Positions 36,600 through 45,301 of a stretch of DNA of 64,000 bases are shown one piece after another; the stretch's first letter is position 1, and every line of letters begins with the position of its first letter. The notes under the pieces are model-generated. The model ran no database searches. It saw only the letters and a list, made by a program, of their open reading frames with translations, and had not been told where the DNA came from. Source of the stretch: Flavobacteriales bacterium. GTDB taxonomy: Bacteria; Bacteroidota; Bacteroidia; Flavobacteriales_E; Vicingaceae. The stretch is taken from the NCBI GenBank assembly GCA_026196775.1, contig JAPHUD010000018.1, forward strand, positions 166,771-230,770. The letters are read 5' to 3'. Both the position numbers and the translations under genes were made by a program.

Positions 36600-38021
36600 A
36601 TGCTTTTTCGCTCCACTTATTTTTATCCAATAGTATGGATGTTGTTCTTATTGATTGTTTTTAACCCGACAAAAGCAAGTGCAGAAGGTATTAATATGGA
36701 CACAGCTGTTGTAGTGGTAGAATATAAAATCATAGGTAATAAAACCACTAGAAATCATATTATTGAAAGAGAGTTTCCTTTTAGTATAAACGATACTATC
36801 TCTAAAAATAAACTTAATTACATTACGGAAAGAACGCAAAGTAATTTAATGAACACCTTGCTTTTTAATTTTGTAAATGTTGATGTAGTATATTTTACTG
36901 ACGAAATTATTTCTATTTATGTTACTGTGGAAGAACGTTGGTATTGGTGGCCGTTGCCAATTTTTGAAGTACAAGAGACAAATTTTAATACTTGGTGGGA
37001 AACCAAAAATTTCGATAGAGTAAACTACGGACTTTATCTCGCCAAAGAAAACTTTAGAGGAAGGAAAGAACGCTTGGTATTTAAAGCTCAAGGTGGTTAT
37101 ACCGAAAAAGCAGAGTTTCGTTATCATGTTCCTTATCTTAATAAAAAGCAAACACAAGGCTTTATGGTAGGATTTAATTACAATAGAAACCATGAGGTAA
37201 TGTATGGAACAACCGATAATAAAAGGGATTTTGTGAAAATGGATGAACTTTATTTACAAGAACAATTTGTTTCCAGAATAAATTACGAGTATCGTCCGAA
37301 GTTATATAACTTACATTCTTTTGAAGTAAGACACCATTATTTTAGTATTGCAGATACTGTTTTTGCTCTTTCGGATGAATTTTTAGAGAAAAAAGACAAC
37401 AACACCAGTTTGTTTAGCTTACTATATACGTTTAAAAGAGATAAACGAAACTTTAAAAGTTACCCAACAAAAGGGTATTTTGCTGAATTTAATGTGATTA
37501 AAAATGGTTTTGGAATTTCCGATCATAATATAGATGCGTTGTATGGATTGTTTTCTCTACGTAAATATTGGAAAATGGGTAGCAGAACTTATTTTGCTGT
37601 ATATACCAAAGGAAAATATTCGTTAGAACGTCCGCCATTTTATTTGTTGGGAGGATTGGGTTATAACAATAACTTGGTAAGAGGTTATGAGTTTTATGTA
37701 ATTCATGGGGAGCATTACGGATTAGCTAAAACACAGTTTAGGTATGCTTTAGTAGATAATAAAATCACTTATTTACCTTTTTTGTTTTCTGAGAAATTTA
37801 AGAAAGTACCCCTTTCTGTTTATTCAGGCTTATTTTTCGATACAGGTTATGTATATGACCGAGAGTTGAGTAAAACAAATTCGTTGAATAATACTCATCT
37901 ATATAGTGCAGGAGTAGCGTTAGATTTTGTTACCTATTATGATGTCGTTTTTAGAGTAGAATATAGCATAAATCACTTAAACGAACACGGTTTATTTCTT
38001 CACTTTGTAGCTCCTTTGTAG
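36600..38021 (+). CDS. Omp85-superfamily outer-membrane barrel with one POTRA domain
   Basis: A 473-residue outer-membrane protein. Signal peptide to about residue 28. Residues about 36-112 form one POTRA-like domain (VVVEYKIIGNKTTRNHIIEREFPF ... SIYVTVEERWYWWP). A 16-stranded-type barrel follows with alternating aromatic residues, containing LVRGYEFY, equivalent to the conserved Omp85 RGF/RGY lid-lock motif, and ending in an aromatic-rich strand. It is much shorter than BamA (five POTRAs), so it is a separate Omp85-type protein of unknown substrate. It converges with lgt, overlapping by 22 bp. Confidence 0.83.
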   Translation: MLFRSTYFYPIVWMLFLLIVFNPTKASAEGINMDTAVVVVEYKIIGNKTTRNHIIEREFPFSINDTISKNKLNYITERTQSNLMNTLLFNFVNVDVVYFTDEIISIYVTVEERWYWWPLPIFEVQETNFNTWWETKNFDRVNYGLYLAKENFRGRKERLVFKAQGGYTEKAEFRYHVPYLNKKQTQGFMVGFNYNRNHEVMYGTTDNKRDFVKMDELYLQEQFVSRINYEYRPKLYNLHSFEVRHHYFSIADTVFALSDEFLEKKDNNTSLFSLLYTFKRDKRNFKSYPTKGYFAEFNVIKNGFGISDHNIDALYGLFSLRKYWKMGSRTYFAVYTKGKYSLERPPFYLLGGLGYNNNLVRGYEFYVIHGEHYGLAKTQFRYALVDNKITYLPFLFSEKFKKVPLSVYSGLFFDTGYVYDRELSKTNSLNNTHLYSAGVALDFVTYYDVVFRVEYSINHLNEHGLFLHFVAPL

Positions 38022-39157
38022 GATTTCTTAGCGTACCAAACCCCGCCAATTCCGGTTATAATAAGTAATACGGCAATAATTTCTGCTTGTGTAGCTTTCA
38101 TTCCCAAAATATTATAGTCAGGGTTAATTCTTATTTTTTCTATCAGAAAACGTTCAATACCATTAAAAATAAGGTAGAAAGAGAACATCACTCCGGGGGT
38201 AGTTATTTTTTTTCTGAAAGCCCATAAACCACCAAAAATCATAAAAGCCATTACCGTTTCGTAAAATGGAGTAGGCCAAACAGGAGTTGCTAATTCGTAG
38301 CAATATTTACCTTCACAACCGGCTATTAAAATTCCTTCGCCATTCACATTGTGAGGATAAGTAAAAGACCACATCCAATCGGGTAAAAAGCTTAATGCTT
38401 CCGGTATAGGTAATTCGTTGGTGGTTCCCCAATCCCCATCACCCGAAAGCTGACAACCAATTCTGCCAATTCCGTAAGCCAACATTAACCCCGGAGCACA
38501 CGCATCTATAACATGTACTAACTTCAACCCTTTTTTATGAGCATAATAGACTACAGCACCACCACCAATTATTAATCCGCCATAAATACTCAATCCCGAA
38601 CCTGATAAAATTACACCAATAGGATCTTCCATTAATCTTTCTAAATCCTCAACAGCATCAAAGATTTTAGCTCCTAAAATCCCGCCAATAGCAGCAATAA
38701 AAGTCATGTTGCCCACATGTTGGTAAGGACGAACAATTTCTGTTACTTCTTTAGGTTCTGGTAATCTGTTTTTTTCTGCTTCTCTATATTTTAGGTAAGC
38801 TAGTACAGCTGCCAATACAATTCCACTTAGTAGATTTCCTTCTAAAGACATTACATAAGACTGTAAATCTTCAGCAGCCTGAGCATAATTTAAAATAATT
38901 CCTCCTAATTTATAACCGATAACAAAACCGAAAAGTCCGTTGCTAAGCAATTCATTTATAGATGCTTTTTTGCCTTTAATAACTTTTATTGTATCAGCAG
39001 ATAATAATCCGTCAGCTTCTTTTCTTTTCATTTCTTGCACAAATAACAAATTGGCTGCTATAAAAGCTAAAGCTACCATAAATCCAAACATGGGTAATGG
39101 AAACGAAAATGAAAATCCGAATAAATAGTTAATTAAATCTGATAGAAATGGAAACAT
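38000..39157 (-). CDS. lgt: Prolipoprotein diacylglyceryl transferase
   Basis: Inner-membrane enzyme adding diacylglycerol from phosphatidylglycerol to the lipobox cysteine of prolipoproteins. The Lgt signature is GRIGCQLSGDGDWG, with conserved SIYGGLIIGG (SxxGG) and FNGIERFLIEKIRIN near the C-terminus. At 385 residues it is longer than the E. coli enzyme (291), mainly because of an insert around residues 30-60 and 110-145, which is usual in Bacteroidota. The last 22 bp overlap the convergent Omp85-like gene. Confidence 0.95.
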   Translation of the reverse strand: MFPFLSDLINYLFGFSFSFPLPMFGFMVALAFIAANLLFVQEMKRKEADGLLSADTIKVIKGKKASINELLSNGLFGFVIGYKLGGIILNYAQAAEDLQSYVMSLEGNLLSGIVLAAVLAYLKYREAEKNRLPEPKEVTEIVRPYQHVGNMTFIAAIGGILGAKIFDAVEDLERLMEDPIGVILSGSGLSIYGGLIIGGGAVVYYAHKKGLKLVHVIDACAPGLMLAYGIGRIGCQLSGDGDWGTTNELPIPEALSFLPDWMWSFTYPHNVNGEGILIAGCEGKYCYELATPVWPTPFYETVMAFMIFGGLWAFRKKITTPGVMFSFYLIFNGIERFLIEKIRINPDYNILGMKATQAEIIAVLLIITGIGGVWYAKKSYKGATK

Positions 39158-39196
39158 TTTTTTAGTTTGAAGTTTATAAGTTTAATGGTTTTAATT

Positions 39197-40519
39197 TTAA
39201 ACCTCTAATTTGTAATTTAAAATTAACTCTCCTTCTGCAACATTTTCTGAATCAATAGTGCTTATATTAATTTGTTGTATGGTGTTTTCTAAAGCTGTCT
39301 CGTAAGGAACTTTTACTTTAATGTAATTTTCAGTAAAACCATTTAAAAAGCCTTCGTGTTGTTCGGCTTCCAGTAAAACATTAAATGATTTACCTAAAAA
39401 CTGCTCATAAAAATATCTTTTTTTCTTTTCAGAAAGAATGTGCAACATTTTACTTCTTTCGCTTCTTACTTCTTTCGGTACCGGATTATCTAGTTTAATC
39501 GCAGTTGTATTTTGTCTTTCGGAATAAGTAAATACATGCAAGTAGGAGATAGGCAATTCATTTAAGAAGTTGTAAGTTTCTAAGAAATCTTCATCAGTTT
39601 CATCAGGAAAACCAACAATAACATCTACACCAATACAAGCGTGAGGCATTTTTTCTTTAATACGATAAACCCTTTCAGAATATAATTCTTTGAGGTATTT
39701 TCTACGCATCATTTTTAATATTTTGTTTGAGCCAGATTGTAGCGGAATATGAAAATGAGGCATAAACTTATCAGATTCACTAACAAAATCAATTATATCA
39801 TTACTCAGTAAATTGGGTTCTATAGATGATATCCTGTATCTGTTAATGCCATCAACTTTATCTAATGCTTGAACTAATTGGAAAAAATCTTCATTTCCTT
39901 CTCCTTGACCAAAATCCCCAATGTTTACACCAGTTAGAACTACTTCTTTAATGTTAGTTTTAGCAATTTCTTCGGCAACTTTTACTGTTTCGGCTATGGA
40001 TTGATTTCTACTTTTACCTCTTGCTAACGGAATGGTACAAAAAGTACAAAAGTAATCGCAACCATCTTGTATTTTAAGGAAAGAACGTGTTCTGTCGCCA
40101 TGAGAATAAGAAGGAATAAAATCTTTTGCTTCTTTAATTTTTGAAGCATGTACCTGAGCAATTTCGCTTTTTTCTTGCTGATTAAAATAATCAACTATTT
40201 TGAATTTTTCAGCAGCACCAAGCACCATGTTTACACCATGAATTTGAGCAATCTCCTCAGGTTTTAATTGAGCATAACAGCCAATTATAGCAACAAATGC
40301 ATCAGGATTTATTTTTTTGGCTTTTTTCACTAATTGCTTACATTTTTTGTCAGCATTTTCGGTAACAGAACAAGTGTTTATTACAAAAACATCGGGAATA
40401 TCGTTAAAATCAACTCTTGCAAAACCTTCTTCCTGAAACATTCTGGCAATAGAAGAAGTTTCTGAAAAATTCAGTTTACAACCGAGGGTATATAAAGCTA
40501 CTTTTTTTGTTGGGTTCAT
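39197..40519 (-). CDS. mtaB: tRNA t6A37 methylthiotransferase MtaB
   Basis: Radical-SAM methylthiotransferase converting t6A37 to ms2t6A37 in tRNA. An N-terminal UPF0004 domain has Cys residues in YTLGCKLNFSE, INTCSVTE and IGCYAQLKPEE for one [4Fe-4S] cluster. The radical-SAM cluster motif is DGCDYFCTFCTIPLARG (CxxxCxxC). A TRAM-like C-terminal domain follows (LNGFTENYIKVKVPYE). The MtaB subgroup is favoured over MiaB and RimO by the GCKLN start and length (440). It works on the product of the TsaE-dependent pathway (gene at 11636). Confidence 0.94.
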   Translation of the reverse strand: MNPTKKVALYTLGCKLNFSETSSIARMFQEEGFARVDFNDIPDVFVINTCSVTENADKKCKQLVKKAKKINPDAFVAIIGCYAQLKPEEIAQIHGVNMVLGAAEKFKIVDYFNQQEKSEIAQVHASKIKEAKDFIPSYSHGDRTRSFLKIQDGCDYFCTFCTIPLARGKSRNQSIAETVKVAEEIAKTNIKEVVLTGVNIGDFGQGEGNEDFFQLVQALDKVDGINRYRISSIEPNLLSNDIIDFVSESDKFMPHFHIPLQSGSNKILKMMRRKYLKELYSERVYRIKEKMPHACIGVDVIVGFPDETDEDFLETYNFLNELPISYLHVFTYSERQNTTAIKLDNPVPKEVRSERSKMLHILSEKKKRYFYEQFLGKSFNVLLEAEQHEGFLNGFTENYIKVKVPYETALENTIQQINISTIDSENVAEGELILNYKLEV

Positions 40520-40532
40520 TCGTAAATTACAA

Positions 40533-41729
40533 TTATTTCAATAAAGCTAAGGTGTTTTTAATTCTGTTAATGGATTCTTTTAATACTTCCTCAGAAGTAG
40601 CATAAGAAATTCTCAAACACTCAGGATTTCCAAAAGCATCGCCACTAACTAATGCCACTAAGCCTTTATTTAATAAAAACATACATAAATCTGTTGCATC
40701 TTTTATCACTTCTCCATTATAAGACTTTCCATAGTAAGAAGAAACATCTGGAAAAAAATAAAAAGCACCTTTAGGTTGGTTCATTTTAATTCCAGGAATG
40801 TCTTTCATTAAATCATACACCAACTCTTTTCTTCTTTGGAAAGCGGCAACCATATCGTTCACAATAGAAGTGTCAGCTTCTAGAGCCGCTTGAGCCGCTT
40901 TTTGAGCGATACTACAAGTGCCAGAAGTAAACTGACCTTGCATTTTGGTACAAGCATCGGCTATCCATTTTGGAGCAGCGATAAAACCAATTCTCCATCC
41001 CGTCATAGCAAAACCTTTTGAAACGCCATTTACCACCACTACTTGGTCTTTTATAAAATCAAACTGAGCAATGCTTTCATGTTTACCAACAAAATTAATG
41101 TGTTCGTAAATTTCATCAGAAACAATAATGATATCGGGATAATTTTTCACCAATTCAGCAATTGCTAATAGTTCTTCTTTAGTATAAACAGAGCCACTAG
41201 GGTTACAAGGAGAGCTGAACCAAATCATTCTGGTTTTAGGCGTAATGGCATTTTTAAGTTGGTCGATAGTAATTTTAAAATCGGTATCAATAGTTGTGTT
41301 TACAATTACTGGAGTAGCTTCAGCAATTTTTATCATTTCTATGTAGCTTACCCAATATGGAGCTAATAAAATTACTTCTTCACCCGGATTTAAAATACTC
41401 AATGCTAAATTAGTAAGAGAGTGTTTTGCACCTGTAGAAACTACTATTTGTTCAAAAGAATAATCTAAATTATTATCTCTTTTTAATTTGTTGGCAGCAG
41501 CTTTTCTTAGTTCGGGATAACCCGGAACTGGCGTATAGTGCGTATAGTTTTCGTCAATGGCTTTTTTAGCAGCATCTTTTATAAGTTGAGGCGTATCAAA
41601 ATCTGGCTCGCCAATGCTTAGGCTAATTACGTCTTTTCCTTCAGCTTGTAGTTCTCTACTCAACCTTGTCATAGCAAGCGTTTGCGACTCACTTAAATTG
41701 TTAATTCTGTTGGATAATGTTTTGTTCAT
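40533..41729 (-). CDS. PLP-dependent aminotransferase, class I (aspartate aminotransferase type)
   Basis: A 398-residue fold-type I aminotransferase. The PLP lysine is in VVNGVSKGFAMTGWRIGF (about residue 239). Other family motifs are SIGEPDFDTP, TGAKHSLTNL, WFSSPCNPSGSVY (Asn contacting PLP), IIVSDEIYEHI (Asp) and the C-terminal CLRISYATS (Arg binding the substrate carboxylate). It belongs to the Ib aspartate/prephenate transaminase group; exact substrate is not decidable. It follows mtaB on the same strand with a 13-bp gap. Confidence 0.93.
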   Translation of the reverse strand: MNKTLSNRINNLSESQTLAMTRLSRELQAEGKDVISLSIGEPDFDTPQLIKDAAKKAIDENYTHYTPVPGYPELRKAAANKLKRDNNLDYSFEQIVVSTGAKHSLTNLALSILNPGEEVILLAPYWVSYIEMIKIAEATPVIVNTTIDTDFKITIDQLKNAITPKTRMIWFSSPCNPSGSVYTKEELLAIAELVKNYPDIIIVSDEIYEHINFVGKHESIAQFDFIKDQVVVVNGVSKGFAMTGWRIGFIAAPKWIADACTKMQGQFTSGTCSIAQKAAQAALEADTSIVNDMVAAFQRRKELVYDLMKDIPGIKMNQPKGAFYFFPDVSSYYGKSYNGEVIKDATDLCMFLLNKGLVALVSGDAFGNPECLRISYATSEEVLKESINRIKNTLALLK

Positions 41730-41733
41730 AAAG

Positions 41734-41741
41734 CAAAATTA
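41734..41741 (-). promoter_or_regulatory. Possible -7 box for the aminotransferase gene
   Basis: On the minus strand TAATTTTG matches TAnnTTTG, immediately upstream of the aminotransferase ATG (4 bp). This would imply a nearly leaderless transcript; tentative. Confidence 0.3.
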
Positions 41742-41802
41742 AAGTGGCGAAATTACTGAAAATTGATGTTATAAAATAGTTTTAAGTTATTAAGTAAACG
41801 CT

Positions 41803-41810
41803 TAGTTTTG
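41803..41810 (+). promoter_or_regulatory. Possible -7 box for ftcD
   Basis: TAGTTTTG matches TAnnTTTG and lies 42 bp before the ftcD ATG. No clear -33 element. Confidence 0.4.
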
Positions 41811-41852
41811 TAAACTTAAAAATCGATTATAATTAACTTATAACTATATCTT

Positions 41853-43514
41853 ATGTCAAAACAATTAATAGAATGTGTTCCTAATATTAGCGAAGGAAGA
41901 AATGAAGCCAAGATTAAAGCTATAACTGCTGTTGTAGAAACTGTTGAAGGTGTTAAACTGTTAGATGTAGATCCAGGTAAAGCCACTAACAGAACGGTAA
42001 TTACTTTTGTAGGAGAGCCAGAAGCCGTTATTGAAGCAGCATTTTTATTAATTAAAAAAGCAGCAGAGTTAATTGATATGAGAAATCATCAAGGTGAACA
42101 CCCACGTTTTGGAGCAACAGATGTTTGTCCTTTAGTGCCTATTTCTGGAATTACTATGGAAGAAACGGTAAAATATGCTCATAAATTAGCAAAAAGAGTA
42201 GGAGAAGAGTTAGCAATTCCTGTTTATTGTTATGAAAATGCAGCTCAAGAAGAAAAAAGAAAGAATTTAGCTAATTGTCGTTCGGGTGAATATGAAGGGC
42301 TAAAAGAAAAATTGAATGACGCTGCATGGAAGCCTGATTTTGGACCTGCAACATTTAATGAACAAGTACAAAAAAGTGGAGCAACAGCTATTAGTGCCAG
42401 GGATTTTTTAATTGCTTATAATGTAAATCTGAACTCAACATCTACTCGTAGAGCTAATGCTATTGCTTTTGATATTAGAGAAGCTGGAAGGTTAGTAAAA
42501 GAAAATGGAGTAGAAAAAAGAGTTCCAGGTAAATTAAAAGCGGTAAAAGGTATAGGTTGGTTTATTGATGAGTATGGTATTGCTCAAATTTCTTACAACT
42601 TAACTAATATTTCCATTACCTCTATGCATGTAGCTTTTGATGAAACGTGTAAAGCAGCTCAAGAAAGAGGGTTGCGTGTTACAGGTTCTGAGTTAGTAGG
42701 TTTAATCCCGCTTAAAGCTATGTTAGATGCTGCAGATTATTATCTAATTAAACAAGAGCGTTCATTAGGTTGTTCTGAAAAAGAAAAAATTAAAATTGCA
42801 ATAAAATCTTTAGGGTTGGATGAGTTAAAACCTTTTAATCCAGAAGAAAAAATAATAGAATATATTTTAGAAAGAGATGCTCCTAAAAAATTAATTGACT
42901 TAACTTTAAAAGACTTTGCTGATGAAACAGCTGCTGAATCTATGGCTCCAGGTGGTGGTTCTATTGCTGCTTATGTTGGTACGTTGGGTGTAGCTTTGGG
43001 AACTATGGTTGCTAATTTATCAGGACATAAAAGAGGTTGGGACGATAAATGGGAGTTTTTCTCAGATTGGGCGGTAAAAGGACAGCAGTATAAAACCACT
43101 TTGTTGAATTTAGTGGACGAAGACACCAATGCATTTAATAAAATTATTGATGGTTTTAGAATGCCAAAAGAAACGACCGAAGAAATTAAGCTAAGAGATG
43201 AAGTTATTGAAAATGCTACTAAGTATGCTGCTGAGGTTCCATTTAAAGTAATGAAAACTGCTTTTGAGTCTATGGAAGTGATGCAAGCAATGATGCAGTC
43301 TGGACTGCAATCTTCTCTTTCTGATGGTGCGGTAGGTATTATGTGTGCTAAAGCTGCAGTTGCAGGAGCTTATTTTAATGTCAAAATTAATGTTAAAGAC
43401 ATTAAAGATAGGCCTTTTGCTGAAAAGTTGATGGCTGATGGCGAAGCTATATTTCAACAAACAATTGCTATCGAGGAGCAAACACTTGCGTTAATTAATC
43501 AAAAGTTGGGATAG
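41853..43514 (+). CDS. ftcD: Bifunctional glutamate formimidoyltransferase / formiminotetrahydrofolate cyclodeaminase
   Basis: A fused folate enzyme of 553 residues. The N-terminal formimidoyltransferase part (about 1-325) has LIECVPNISEGRN, DVDPGKATNRTVITF, HPRFGATDVCPLVPI and ITSMHVAFDE. The C-terminal cyclodeaminase part (about 345-553) has DETAAESMAPGGGSIAAYVG and ALGTMVANLSGH. Together they transfer the formimino group of N-formimino-glutamate to tetrahydrofolate and release ammonia in histidine degradation. The domain order matches animal FTCD. No hut genes flank it, so histidine degradation genes must lie elsewhere. Confidence 0.96.
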   Translation: MSKQLIECVPNISEGRNEAKIKAITAVVETVEGVKLLDVDPGKATNRTVITFVGEPEAVIEAAFLLIKKAAELIDMRNHQGEHPRFGATDVCPLVPISGITMEETVKYAHKLAKRVGEELAIPVYCYENAAQEEKRKNLANCRSGEYEGLKEKLNDAAWKPDFGPATFNEQVQKSGATAISARDFLIAYNVNLNSTSTRRANAIAFDIREAGRLVKENGVEKRVPGKLKAVKGIGWFIDEYGIAQISYNLTNISITSMHVAFDETCKAAQERGLRVTGSELVGLIPLKAMLDAADYYLIKQERSLGCSEKEKIKIAIKSLGLDELKPFNPEEKIIEYILERDAPKKLIDLTLKDFADETAAESMAPGGGSIAAYVGTLGVALGTMVANLSGHKRGWDDKWEFFSDWAVKGQQYKTTLLNLVDEDTNAFNKIIDGFRMPKETTEEIKLRDEVIENATKYAAEVPFKVMKTAFESMEVMQAMMQSGLQSSLSDGAVGIMCAKAAVAGAYFNVKINVKDIKDRPFAEKLMADGEAIFQQTIAIEEQTLALINQKLG

Positions 43515-43526
43515 GTTTAATTTATA

Positions 43527-43904
43527 TTAATCCACTATCTTTTTAATCACTACATAAGTGCCACCTCTACTTTGAGCATAGGCTGGATCGTCTGTACAAA
43601 TGTCCCAATTGCCTTCTTTTATCTCCATTTCTACATTAATGCTTTTGTTGAGGTATTTTCTTAGTGTTTTTGCATCTACATTGCTTTCGCAGATTTTTAT
43701 AAAGTAATCCTGAATAGAGCAACGTAGGTATAATTCTTTATACTCGGTAAGATGTCCACCTTTGTTTATGAAATCTTTTTCAATCAACTGACAACTGGTA
43801 TAAGGTCTATTAGGATCTTTCTCTTTTAAATTTGTTTCTGGAGCATTTTTACAAGAGATTGAGAAGATGGAACCAATCAATAAAAATAAAATCAATGTTC
43901 TCAT
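43527..43904 (-). CDS. Hypothetical lipoprotein
   Basis: A 125-residue predicted lipoprotein. The signal peptide ends IFSISCKN (lipidated Cys about 19), followed by a small domain with four further cysteines (TSCQLIE, YLRCSIQ, IKICES, WDICTDD) that may pair in disulfides. The family is not recognised. Start is the ATG at 43904; the longer reading from 43928 would run through the terminator hairpin of the neighbouring gene. It is convergent with ftcD. Confidence 0.75.
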   Translation of the reverse strand: MRTLILFLLIGSIFSISCKNAPETNLKEKDPNRPYTSCQLIEKDFINKGGHLTEYKELYLRCSIQDYFIKICESNVDAKTLRKYLNKSINVEMEIKEGNWDICTDDPAYAQSRGGTYVVIKKIVD

Positions 43905-43920
43905 AAAGTATTGGTAAAAA

Positions 43921-43948
43921 AACACCACGCTAATATTAGTGTGGTGTT
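43921..43948 (-). terminator. Intrinsic terminator of the DUF2892-like gene
   Basis: AACACCACGCTA (43921-43932) pairs with TAGTGTGGTGTT (43937-43948), with one G-T wobble. Read on the minus strand, it is followed by a run of seven T. It ends the gene at 43957-44166. Confidence 0.85.
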
Positions 43949-43956
43949 TTGTAGTT

Positions 43957-44166
43957 TTAATTATCTTTTTTAGGACAAGTTTTTATTCCAAACAAGGTGT
44001 AGAGCGGGCAAAAACTGATGAGGCTTGTTAGAACAAAAATGCCTGATAAAACTAGTAACACAATGGCTATAGTTCCTGTAATCATTTCGGTAAAGTATAA
44101 AGTAACAATAATAGCAGCAATTATAATTCGAATAATTTTATCTGCAGTTCCCATGTTTTTTTTCAT
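43957..44166 (-). CDS. DUF2892-like small membrane protein
   Basis: A 69-residue protein with two transmembrane helices (IIRIIIAAIIVTLYFTEMITG and the IAIVLLVLSGIFVLTSLISFC region). The typical DUF2892/YgaP-tail ending CPLYTLFGIKTC has two cysteines. These occur alone or fused to rhodanese domains in sulfur metabolism; no rhodanese is nearby. It has its own terminator (43921-43948). Confidence 0.85.
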   Translation of the reverse strand: MKKNMGTADKIIRIIIAAIIVTLYFTEMITGTIAIVLLVLSGIFVLTSLISFCPLYTLFGIKTCPKKDN

Positions 44167-44243
44167 AACATTATAGTTTTAGAAGTTTATATTACCAAAT
44201 GTACTGAAAAATAGATGATTTGGAATTTATTAGCATAATTTTT

Positions 44244-44606
44244 TTATCCTTGATGAAACTCTTCAAAGGTATTATCGGAGTAAAAAACCACTATTTTCTG
44301 AATTTTTTTATCGTCCTCATGCTTATTAGTTGGTGTAGGAGGGGAGTGATCAGTCGGATTAGGTTTATTTTCTGCTTGATTAGAAGGAATAATTTCGGTT
44401 GCAACAGTATTTCCTGTCAGTAACCAATCGGAACTTACTTTTGGAAAAGCAGCCAGTACTTTCTGAATAAATTCTAAACTAGGTTTATTTCGTCCAGAAA
44501 GTATATGAGAAATGCTTGATCGTTGCACTTCAATTTTATCGGCAAAAGCAGAAGCTGATAAATTATTTAGCTTCATAATGTATTGCAATCTTTCGGTAAT
44601 ATTCAT
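44244..44606 (-). CDS. XRE-family helix-turn-helix regulator
   Basis: A 120-residue DNA-binding protein. Residues about 1-65 form an HTH_3 domain (ERLQYIMKLNNLSASAFADKIEVQRSSISHILSGRNKPSLEFIQKVL) followed by FPKVSSDWLLTG, the ending common to phage-repressor-like XRE proteins of Bacteroidota. The C-terminal half is a Pro/Asn-rich linker and a short strand (IQKIVVFYSDNTFEEF). Five TTACA-WW-TGTAA palindromes lie upstream of its start (44621-44871), suggesting autoregulation. The nearest is 15 bp from the ATG. Confidence 0.92.
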   Translation of the reverse strand: MNITERLQYIMKLNNLSASAFADKIEVQRSSISHILSGRNKPSLEFIQKVLAAFPKVSSDWLLTGNTVATEIIPSNQAENKPNPTDHSPPTPTNKHEDDKKIQKIVVFYSDNTFEEFHQG

Positions 44607-44620
44607 GTTTTTTTAGAGTG

Positions 44621-44871
44621 TTACAATTGTAAATCACAATCAATGTTACAAATGTAAACATAAGTTTTTAGTTAGGCATGTTACAAATGTAAATTATTTA
44701 TAAAAGCCCTATTTTAACCAGTATTATTACTTTAAGTAACTTATTATAAATGTCTGATTATTAAAATTAAATATTGTAAGTTTACAGAAGATGACATTAC
44801 TACGTTACATTTGTAATGTATGGTGTAATGTTTTAATTCTTTTTAGGTAGAATTACTGTTTACATTTGTAA
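44621..44871. promoter_or_regulatory. Array of five TTACA-WW-TGTAA palindromes
   Basis: Copies are at 44621-44632 (ttacaattgtaa), 44646-44657 and 44681-44692 (ttacaaatgtaa), and 44805-44816 and 44860-44871 (ttacatttgtaa). Copies 2 and 3 contain TACATTTG, a -7 match, on the minus strand toward the XRE gene. Copies 4 and 5 contain it on the plus strand. They probably bind the adjacent XRE regulator. Confidence 0.7.
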
Positions 44872-44893
44872 TGTTTATTGTTTTTTGGATGTT

Positions 44894-44907
44894 ACGAATG
44901 CACGAAT
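44894..44907 (-). repeat. 14-bp inverted repeat, left copy
   Basis: ACGAATGCACGAAT is the exact reverse complement of ATTCGTGCATTCGT at 46747-46760. The pair brackets the REP-like repeats and the frameshifted gene. Confidence 0.6.
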
Positions 44908-45040
44908 GTTTTAGTATAGCATTTGTTATACAGGAAGTGACTATCTTTTTGTAAACTGAAAGTTAAATAGTGGATTGAATTATTATTTAGAATTAATATT
45001 AAGATGGGTTTTTACTGAAAGACAAAATCAATCAAAAATA

Positions 45041-45245
45041 AAATGTCGTTCATGAAATTTTTAAGATGTAAGTAAAATTATTGGAAAACTTTTTGGTTGA
45101 AATGATAAAAATTCCTGTTTCCGTTATACTACACAGGAATGACGTTCAGAACACGGCAATACTAAATATTAGACGTATCAGTACAAAACTACCCAAAACG
45201 TCATTCCTGAAATTTTTAAGGCACGAAAAAATTATCAGGAATCTT
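45041..45245. repeat. REP-like repeat cluster
   Basis: A 25-bp unit at 45041-45065 recurs at 45196-45220 with three mismatches (shared core TGAAATTTTTAAG). The 13-mer CAGGAATGACGTT (45134-45146) is the perfect inverted partner of 45197-45209. The second copy continues into a hairpin of CCTGA-AATTTTT with AAAAATT-A-TCAGG at about 45206-45239. Confidence 0.7.
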
Positions 45246-45301
45246 AGTTGGGATAAAATGAAAATTACTTTTCATGTTTGCTCTATGTGCTATACACTTT
45301 G

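Larger units (their letters stand above)
44607..45301. other. Gene-free region with operator-like palindromes and REP-like repeats
   Basis: This 695-bp stretch has no convincing gene. It holds the five XRE-proximal palindromes (44621-44871), one arm of a 14-bp inverted repeat (44894-44907) and a set of related repeats at 45041-45245. Confidence 0.7.

Noticed and set aside
36846..37193. Minus-strand reading frame of 115 codons
   Set aside because: It lies antisense within the Omp85-like gene and has the Phe/Ile/Tyr-rich composition of a shadow frame.
44621..44871. CRISPR array
   Set aside because: The repeats are 12-bp palindromes with very uneven spacing (25 to 124 bp) and no cas gene is present. 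They fit operators better.
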